Source: JBGOUJ01 sp041477005 (GTDB taxonomy: Bacteria; Acidobacteriota; Terriglobia; Bryobacterales; JACQDG01). From it: a stretch of 10,527 nucleotides of DNA. Position numbers and translations under genes: made by a program. Position 1 is the first letter of the stretch; every line of letters begins with the position of its first letter. This document shows positions 7,109 through 10,527 of this stretch, piece after piece. The stretch is taken from the NCBI GenBank assembly GCA_041477005.1, contig JBGOUJ010000228.1, positions 1 to 10,527 on the forward strand, in the 5' to 3' direction. The notes under the pieces are model-generated. The model was not told where the DNA came from. It did no database searches and saw nothing but the letters and a program-made list of their open reading frames with translations.

Positions 7109-8230
7109 ATGATCGAACTGTTTTCCATGGCCGAGCTGCGGCCGCAGTTGGAATCCGCCTTCAGCTTTGCCCAGAGGCAGGTCCGAAGGCTGGTGGATAG
7201 AGATCCCAACTTTTACCCGATGTACACCAAGGATGGCCGCTGGCGACACAGCGGCGAGGCGTGGACGCACTGGTGCGACGGCTTCCTGCCGGGCATGATG
7301 TGGATCTTCTTCCAGCGGACCGGCGTGGAGAGCTGGAAACGCCTGGCGGTGAAGTACACCCGCCCGCTCGAGCCGCGCAAAGCCGACCGCGACGTGCACG
7401 ACCTCGGGTTCATCTTCATGACCACCTACCACCGCTGGTTCCGGCTGACGGCGGAGCCGGCAATCGAGGACGTGCTGATCGAAGCCGGCCGGACCATGGC
7501 CTTGCGGTTTCGGGAAAAGGGCGAGTACCTCTGCTCCTTCGTCGGCCAGGAGTCGTTGTTCATCGACATCATGATGAACGTGGGGATCATCTTCTTTGCG
7601 GCCGAGCGCCGGAGCGATGCCGACCTGGCCGGGATAGCGCTGCGCCATTCACTCACCACGCGGCGGGTGCTGGTGCGCGGCGACGGCAGCACCGCGCACG
7701 AGGGCATCTTCGACACCGTGAGCGGTGAGTTTCTGCGTCAATCCACAAAGCAAGGCAAGCGGGCCGATGGCTGCTGGTCGCGAGGTTTGGCTTGGGCTCT
7801 CTATGGCTTCGGCACGGTCTACCGCTACACCCGGGACGCGCGATTCCTGCAATCCGCCGAAGCCTGCGCCGATTTCTACATTCACCACACGCCGGCCGAC
7901 GGGGTTCCGCTGTGGGACTACGATGTCGGCCCGGTCGATCCGCAGTTTCTGGACACCTCCGCCGCGGCCATCGCCGCCTCGGGATTGTTGCAACTGTCCG
8001 GGCTGGCCGCCCAACCGGCGCGAGCAACGCTCTATCGCAACATCGCCCTGCGCGTTCTGCGGACGCTCGCCGCGCCGCCGCACCTGGCCACCGACCAGCC
8101 CGACTGGGAAGGGATCCTGCGCAACGGCGTCTACCACATCCACAAGGGCCTGGGCGTGAACGAGTCGGTGGTGTGGGGCGACTACTTCTTCGTGGAAGCC
8201 CTCGAGCGCGCTTTACAGCTTGACACTTAA
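7109..8230 (+). CDS. Unsaturated glucuronyl hydrolase, glycoside hydrolase family 88
   Basis: This 373-residue protein is close to the usual GH88 size. The family hydrates the double bond of the 4,5-unsaturated uronic acid left at sugar ends by polysaccharide lyases, releasing a keto-uronate. Conserved blocks are visible: GFLPGMMW (58-65), DVHDLGF with D98, FIDIMMNV with D153, RGDGSTAHEG (190-199), CWSRGLAWALYGF (222-234), PLWDYD (267-272), DTSAAA (282-287) and NESVVWGDYFFVEAL near the end. D98 and D153 match the two acidic catalytic residues known in the Bacillus enzyme (Asp88 and Asp149). There is no signal peptide, so it should act in the cytoplasm on imported oligosaccharides. No lyase or sugar transporter lies nearby. 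Glycosaminoglycan versus plant or microbial glycan substrate is open. Confidence 0.9.
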   Translation: MIELFSMAELRPQLESAFSFAQRQVRRLVDRDPNFYPMYTKDGRWRHSGEAWTHWCDGFLPGMMWIFFQRTGVESWKRLAVKYTRPLEPRKADRDVHDLGFIFMTTYHRWFRLTAEPAIEDVLIEAGRTMALRFREKGEYLCSFVGQESLFIDIMMNVGIIFFAAERRSDADLAGIALRHSLTTRRVLVRGDGSTAHEGIFDTVSGEFLRQSTKQGKRADGCWSRGLAWALYGFGTVYRYTRDARFLQSAEACADFYIHHTPADGVPLWDYDVGPVDPQFLDTSAAAIAASGLLQLSGLAAQPARATLYRNIALRVLRTLAAPPHLATDQPDWEGILRNGVYHIHKGLGVNESVVWGDYFFVEALERALQLDT

Positions 8231-8244
8231 CCCGTTAAGATAGT
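8220..8244 (+). promoter_or_regulatory. Candidate tRNA promoter
   Basis: A perfect TTGACA (8220-8225) overlaps the last codons of the GH88 gene, whose stop is at 8228-8230. A -10 is less clear: GATAGT (8239-8244) would place the start of transcription at the tRNA 5' end but gives a spacer of only 13. The exact palindrome CTTAAC-CC-GTTAAG (8226-8239) fills the spacer. The assignment rests mainly on the -35 and its position. Confidence 0.4.
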
Positions 8245-8251
8245 AAAAGTT

Positions 8252-8327
8252 GGCGGTGTAGCTCAGTCGGCAGAGCGAGGGTCTCATAATCCCTAGGTCG
8301 GCGGTTCGAGTCCGCCCGCCGCCACCA
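8252..8327 (+). tRNA. tRNA with anticodon CAT, most likely elongator tRNA-Met
   Basis: The gene has 76 bases and a full cloverleaf. The acceptor arms are GGCGGTG (8252-8258) and CGCCGCC (8317-8323) with one G-T pair. The D stem is GCTC/GAGC. The anticodon stem is 8278-8282/8290-8294 with a T-T mismatch at its loop end, and the loop CTCATAA puts CAT at 8285-8287. The T stem is GGCGG/CCGCC around TTCGAGT. Discriminator A8324 and CCA (8325-8327) are encoded. A paired first position (G1-C72) and no three-G/three-C initiator anticodon stem argue against tRNA-fMet. tRNA-Ile2, whose C34 is changed to lysidine, has the same loop and cannot be fully excluded. Confidence 0.95.
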
Positions 8328-8338
8328 GCTTTGCGATT

Positions 8339-8415
8339 CCTGACCTTCGTGGGCTCTTCGCGCAGAATCGGCTGAGGAGATTATAGATCCGAGGGGACGG
8401 TTTGCAAAGGTCAGG
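8339..8415. repeat. 9-bp inverted repeat spanning the tRNA to mazF gap
   Basis: CCTGACCTT (8339-8347) is the exact reverse complement of AAGGTCAGG (8407-8415), with 59 bases between. A second pair, CTTTGC (8329-8334) and GCAAAG (8404-8409), nests with it. The right arm covers the mazF stop codon. The loop is long for a terminator. It could be a boundary of inserted DNA or chance. Confidence 0.35.
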
Positions 8416-8740
8416 GCAGATCGAGAATGCGCTTGAGAGCGCCCTCGATGGCAGCCATTTCCTGCTCAGAAACCTCACCGATTCTGTTTCGCAGCCGTTG
8501 TTTGGTCACGGCTCGAATCTGGTCGACAACCGCAACTGCAATCTTTCCTTCGCAGCGAACGGATACGCGAATCGGCGGGTAGGCGGATGGCGATGTCGAT
8601 AACGGGATCACGACAACGGTCCGCCGATATTCGTTCAGCGCGTTGCTGGTAAGAATCTGACAAGGCCCGGTCTTGGCTATTTCGGACCCGCGAGCCGGGT
8701 CGAGCGCGACCCACCAAAGCTCACCGCGGCGAGGGTTCCT
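8411..8740 (-). pseudogene. mazF: MazF-family mRNA interferase without a start codon and with the catalytic Arg lost
   Basis: Reading from 8740 gives 109 codons with the MazF signature RRGELWWVALDPARGSEIAKT, then TVVVIPLSTS, and VAVVDQIRAVTKQRL near the end, over the usual MazF length. MazF toxins cut mRNA at short motifs. Two defects are visible. First, no ATG, GTG or TTG occurs in frame between the upstream stop and codon 44. Codon 1 (8738-8740) is AGG exactly where ATG is expected, because GAGGA (8749-8753) sits 8 nt before it. Second, the RP motif arginine (R25 in the Bacillus enzyme) is G25 (GGG at 8666-8668), one base from CGG. The conserved threonine (T49) remains. It overlaps the antitoxin gene by 20 bases. 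It is most likely a dead toxin. A rare non-standard start or +1 frameshift from the antitoxin is the less likely alternative. Confidence 0.75.
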
Positions 8741-8972
8741 CCCACGGTTCCTCGATGTGATCCTGCAAGCTGTCCATTTCCCGCTCGATCGCCGCCACTT
8801 CGGGATCTTCGTTGGCCAGTTGGCAAGCGCGAATAAGTTCGGCTTGCTGCTTCTTGAGGGTCTCCTCGAGCGCCGCCGCTACGAACCGCGACCGCTCCTG
8901 TGCTGGAACCCTCCGCACGAACCGCTGCACCAGGGAAGCTGGAAGGGAAAAGGTCATCTCTACGGCTGCCAT
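8721..8972 (-). CDS. Ribbon-helix-helix-type antitoxin, partner of the broken mazF
   Basis: The protein has 83 residues. Residues about 4-35 (VEMTFSLPASLVQRFVRRVPAQERSRFVAAAL) have the beta-strand/helix pattern of CopG/MetJ-like DNA-binding antitoxins. The middle is helical, and the acidic, tryptophan-containing tail (IEEPWEEPSPR, 73-83) is the kind of toxin-binding tail seen in this group. Such antitoxins neutralise the toxin and repress their own operon. Residue E78 (GAG) shares its bases with the lost mazF start. A GAT codon (Asp) there would restore ATG, so one base change explains both. The CATAAT box 9 nt before the start is the likely promoter; no SD is seen. The frame is intact, although its toxin appears dead. 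Confidence 0.72.
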   Translation of the reverse strand: MAAVEMTFSLPASLVQRFVRRVPAQERSRFVAAALEETLKKQQAELIRACQLANEDPEVAAIEREMDSLQDHIEEPWEEPSPR

Positions 8973-8981
8973 ATCGTCTTA

Positions 8982-8987
8982 ATTATG
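8982..8987 (-). promoter_or_regulatory. Candidate -10 box for the RHH antitoxin operon
   Basis: CATAAT on the minus strand ends 9 nt before the antitoxin ATG (8970-8972), with no recognisable -35 at 17 nt. The leader would be only a few nucleotides. It lies back-to-back with the HigBA promoter, about 60 bases away. Confidence 0.35.
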
Positions 8988-9044
8988 GCAGGGCGCTAGA
9001 GTCGCGCGCTCTCCTGCCCAAGGCGCGCTGATGCTGATATGTGT

Positions 9045-9073
9045 TTGACATCATATGGACTGTATGTCATAGT
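9045..9073 (+). promoter_or_regulatory. HigBA promoter with overlapping inverted-repeat operator
   Basis: A perfect TTGACA -35 (9045-9050) and a CATAGT -10 (9068-9073) have the ideal 17-nt spacer. The expected start of transcription is about 9080, the very GTG that opens the higB remnant. TGACAT (9046-9051) and ATGTCA (9064-9069) form a perfect inverted repeat with a 12-nt spacer lying over both promoter boxes, as expected for an operator bound by a dimeric XRE-type antitoxin such as HigA. Autoregulation is inferred from the family and position. Confidence 0.65.
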
Positions 9074-9079
9074 GTAAGG

Positions 9080-9133
9080 GTGAGTTGGATCGTTGAGATT
9101 GGTGATGAGTTTGAGCCGGAGTTCGACGATCTG
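9080..9133 (+). pseudogene. higB: 5' remnant of a HigB-type toxin gene
   Basis: From the GTG at 9080 the frame gives V-S-W-I-V-E-I-G-D-E-F-E-P-E-F-D-D-L, the opening of HigB/Gp49-like RelE-superfamily toxins, which characteristically begin with W-x-V-E and DEFEPEF. A full gene would have roughly 100 more codons before higA. Here the frame runs straight into the higA start 7 bases later and then reads higA out of frame until a TAG at 9311-9313. The catalytic C-terminal part is missing, so no toxin can be made. An internal deletion ending just before the higA ATG is the simplest explanation. Identification from 18 residues relies on recognising the motif and on the adjacent HigA. Confidence 0.65.
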
Positions 9134-9140
9134 CATAATC

Positions 9141-9494
9141 ATGGCTACGAACTTGGACGACCTCATCAAGAAGTTGAGCCCCGCGCAACGCAAGAAGGTC
9201 GAGGCCCGCGCCGCCGAGCTGATCGCCGAGGAGATGACCTTGCGCGAACTGCGGCACGCACGCCAGCTCACGCAGGTCAGGATGGCCAAGAAGCTCGGGA
9301 TCACCCAGGATAGTGTTTCGCGCCTCGAAAAGCGGAGCGATCTCTTGCTGTCCACGCTCCGGAAGACCGTCGAGGCCATGGGCGGGAACCTGTCTCTTGT
9401 GGCCGAATTCCCCGACCGTGCGCCGGTTGTTCTGTCCGGCATTGCCGAAGACAATCCGAGGCCAAAGCCGACAAGCCGGAGACGCGTCGCCTAA
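9141..9494 (+). CDS. higA: HigA-type XRE-family antitoxin, now without its toxin
   Basis: The protein has 117 residues. The N-terminal helix (MATNLDDLIKKLSPAQRKKV) is followed by an XRE helix-turn-helix at about 33-68 (TLRELRHARQLTQVRMAKKLGITQDSVSRLEKR), then STLRKTVEAMGGNLSLVAEFPDRAPVVLSGI, the characteristic tail of HigB-linked HigA proteins. Its role would be binding HigB and repressing the operon through the inverted repeat at 9046-9069. The toxin upstream survives only as a short remnant, so this is an orphan antitoxin or repressor. The ATG at 9141 has no SD, probably because the deletion removed it. An in-frame ATG at 9105 inside the remnant would add 12 residues unlike the family. Confidence 0.88.
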   Translation: MATNLDDLIKKLSPAQRKKVEARAAELIAEEMTLRELRHARQLTQVRMAKKLGITQDSVSRLEKRSDLLLSTLRKTVEAMGGNLSLVAEFPDRAPVVLSGIAEDNPRPKPTSRRRVA

Positions 9495-9670
9495 GATTTG
9501 GGCTGCCGAGTACCGGGCCGTCAAATCAAAATCCGCTCGACCTCATCGAGCAGCTCAATCCAAAACGGTCGGACAGGGGCATGACTCGGCGCTGCCGGCG
9601 ACGGCCAACAGCGGGCCGGGCCTGAGCGACCAAGTGGTTAGGCCACTGCAACAGGGGGCGAAGGAGGCCA

Positions 9671-9952
9671 ATGCCGAGCGGAAACTGCGCTGCATGTGCC
9701 GGAAACATACAAATCGACGCGTTTGCGATGCCGTACATTGGTGACCTTGTTTGCTCTCGTTGCGGTACAGTCCTCTTCGTGCAACTCAGCGTGCCTGGGG
9801 GCGCGATCGTCCAGCGAAAGAACCCTCCGCTCGACAATCTCAAGCCGGTCTGGTCAAGCTTGGCCGATCTCGAGCGACAGTCACTCCACGGGGAGGGGCC
9901 GCTCCGCCACAAGCCGCCGCCTACGACTCCCGCGCTGGCGGGCGAGCCGTAG
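9671..9952 (+). CDS. Small hypothetical protein with two CxxC pairs, possible zinc ribbon
   Basis: The frame has 93 codons. C6-x-x-C9 and C28-x-x-C31-G-T are 18 residues apart, the spacing and setting (CSRCGT) of a small zinc ribbon, followed by the hydrophobic VLFVQL. The remaining C-terminal half is proline-rich and shows no fold I recognise. AAGGAGG (9661-9667) precedes the ATG by 3 nt, close but usable. The last codons lie in the hairpin at 9920-9953, which supplies the TAG stop. Other frames across this stretch (for example 9696-10103) lack any such motif. I do not recognise a family, and the frame could be a chance one. Confidence 0.42.
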   Translation: MPSGNCAACAGNIQIDAFAMPYIGDLVCSRCGTVLFVQLSVPGGAIVQRKNPPLDNLKPVWSSLADLERQSLHGEGPLRHKPPPTTPALAGEP

Positions 9953-9953
9953 G
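9920..9953. repeat. Hairpin over the stop codon of the small CxxC gene
   Basis: CCTACG (9920-9925) pairs with CGTAGG (9948-9953). Inside, CCCGC (9929-9933) pairs with GCGGG (9938-9942) around a GCTG loop. The right arm contains the TAG stop (9950-9952). The CCTAC/GTAGG arms recall the ends of the element at 4163-4229. It may be a related extragenic palindrome or a terminator between convergent genes. It lacks a T tract. Confidence 0.45.
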
Positions 9954-10024
9954 AAGCCGCTATCTATTGCGCAGGAGCTTACTCTGCCAACGTTTGAGGC
10001 GTTCCGAGGGGGCAAATGCTCGGT

Positions 10025-10527
10025 CTACAAAGCAAGAGACAACTGGATCAGGATGGCGGCCTGCGCCGGCGTCAAGCTCTTGCCGGTTTGGGCCTGGACC
10101 TGATTGCGAAATGCGCCGAGCGCTCCATTCTTACCGCTGAGGTCGCCGCGCGCGGCAGCAGCCGCAGCCTGATTCAGGTTAGCGTCCAGTGCGTTGGCTA
10201 TCCCTGGACTGGAGCAGAATTGGTTCACCAGGTTGCCCAGACTGGCAGATGTGACCTGCACGGTGAAGCTCGTCGAGCCGCCTCCCGCGTTGCCGGCCCT
10301 GTCCGTGGCGGCGGCGCTGAAATTGTTGACGCCCAGAGTGAAACTGTAGGCTGGACCGCCAATGTTTTGGCAGGTCGTCTGCGCCACGCCGGACAGGCTG
10401 TCCTGCGCCGTGCAGGTGACGCTGACGGTCTGATCAACGGTGTAAGTTCCGGCATTGCCGGTGTAGGTAACGGTTGGCGCGGTCTTGTCGATGTTGATTC
10501 CGCTCACCGTTGCTTGGGCCGTGTTGC
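10025..10527 (-). CDS. C-terminal part of a surface or secreted protein with Ig-like repeat and FIMAH domain (5' end outside the window)
   Basis: The frame is open to the right edge, so only the last 166 residues are seen and any signal peptide is not visible. The first part (GINIDKTAPTVTYTGNAGTY to FSAAATDRAGNAGGGSTSFTVQV) is an Ig-like/HYR-type bacterial surface repeat. It has two cysteines (in VSVTCTAQD and TTCQNIG) that could form a disulfide. The C-terminal 70 or so residues (LGNLVNQFCSSPGIANALDANLNQAAAAAARG to GKSLTPAQAAILIQL) match the FIMAH-type helical domain often found at the end of secreted repeat proteins. A cell-surface binding or adhesive role is inferred. The natural start is not in view; the GTG at 10507 is internal. 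It converges with the CxxC gene, with a 72-base gap and no clear terminator. Confidence 0.78.
   Translation of the reverse strand, partial: NTAQATVSGINIDKTAPTVTYTGNAGTYTVDQTVSVTCTAQDSLSGVAQTTCQNIGGPAYSFTLGVNNFSAAATDRAGNAGGGSTSFTVQVTSASLGNLVNQFCSSPGIANALDANLNQAAAAAARGDLSGKNGALGAFRNQVQAQTGKSLTPAQAAILIQLSLAL

Noticed and set aside
8300..8327. tRNA 3' end as an integration attachment site
   Set aside because: I searched by eye for a second copy of the T-arm/acceptor sequence downstream in the window and found none, and no integrase gene is visible. An island boundary is not supported from this window alone.
8293..8478. Minus-strand frame ending in AAGGLEPPT
   Set aside because: This ending is the well-known false peptide produced by translating the antisense of a tRNA 3' half. 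The frame overlaps the tRNA at 8252-8327.
8475..8717. 80-codon minus-strand frame over the toxin
   Set aside because: It is in a different frame from the MazF signature and has no recognisable content. The mazF frame (8411-8740) explains this stretch.
9041..9313. 90-codon plus-strand frame taken as a complete HigB
   Set aside because: Only residues 14 to about 31 look like HigB. The rest is higA read in the wrong frame. The chance string ELGRPH resembles a HigB motif but comes from the codons of higA residues 4-8.
9696..10103. Overlapping plus-strand frames at 9696-10103 and 9751-10140
   Set aside because: Serine/arginine-rich content without motifs; both overlap the CxxC frame and the end of the Ig-like/FIMAH gene.

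Overview
This is a G+C-rich bacterial chromosome segment. The gene content suggests an Acidobacteriota-type soil or groundwater bacterium: an LplT-Aas fusion, a cytosolic GH88 hydrolase, a surface protein with Ig-like and FIMAH domains, and CopG-like/MazF and HigBA toxin-antitoxin families. That placement is inferred from general familiarity, because the window holds no phylogenetic marker other than a tRNA.

Layout. Bases 1-206 hold no gene, only a cluster of palindromes downstream of the first gene. Bases 207-3653 (minus) encode a 1148-residue fusion of an LplT-type MFS flippase, a PlsC-type acyltransferase and an acyl-ACP synthetase, a one-polypeptide lysophospholipid repair enzyme. A 67-codon cold-shock protein (3964-4167, plus) runs toward an Mrp/ApbC iron-sulfur carrier (4225-5307, minus), and a REP-like palindrome between them supplies both stop codons. 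Divergent from mrp, a 25-codon upstream ORF overlaps by GTGA the GTG start of an APC-family permease (5429-6757). After it comes a tandem pair of 76-bp hairpin repeats (6813-6964), then a GH88 unsaturated glucuronyl hydrolase (7109-8230) and a tRNA with anticodon CAT (8252-8327).

The right end, past the tRNA, looks like accessory DNA with decayed toxin-antitoxin modules. A RHH-type antitoxin (8721-8972, minus) is followed by a mazF reading frame (8411-8740) that keeps its SD and family signature. It has AGG where the ATG should be and glycine in place of the catalytic arginine. Divergent from it, a well-formed promoter with an inverted-repeat operator drives a HigBA locus. There the toxin is reduced to about its first 18 codons and the antitoxin HigA (9141-9494) is intact. 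A small CxxC...CxxC protein (9671-9952) and the 3' end of a secreted Ig-like/FIMAH protein (10025 to the window edge, minus) close the window.

I see no new multi-gene system. The best leads are the two toxin-inactivated modules side by side, a recurring arrangement in which a -10-like box sits 6-12 nt before a start codon that lacks an SD (five cases), the GTGA upstream ORF, and the small repeats.
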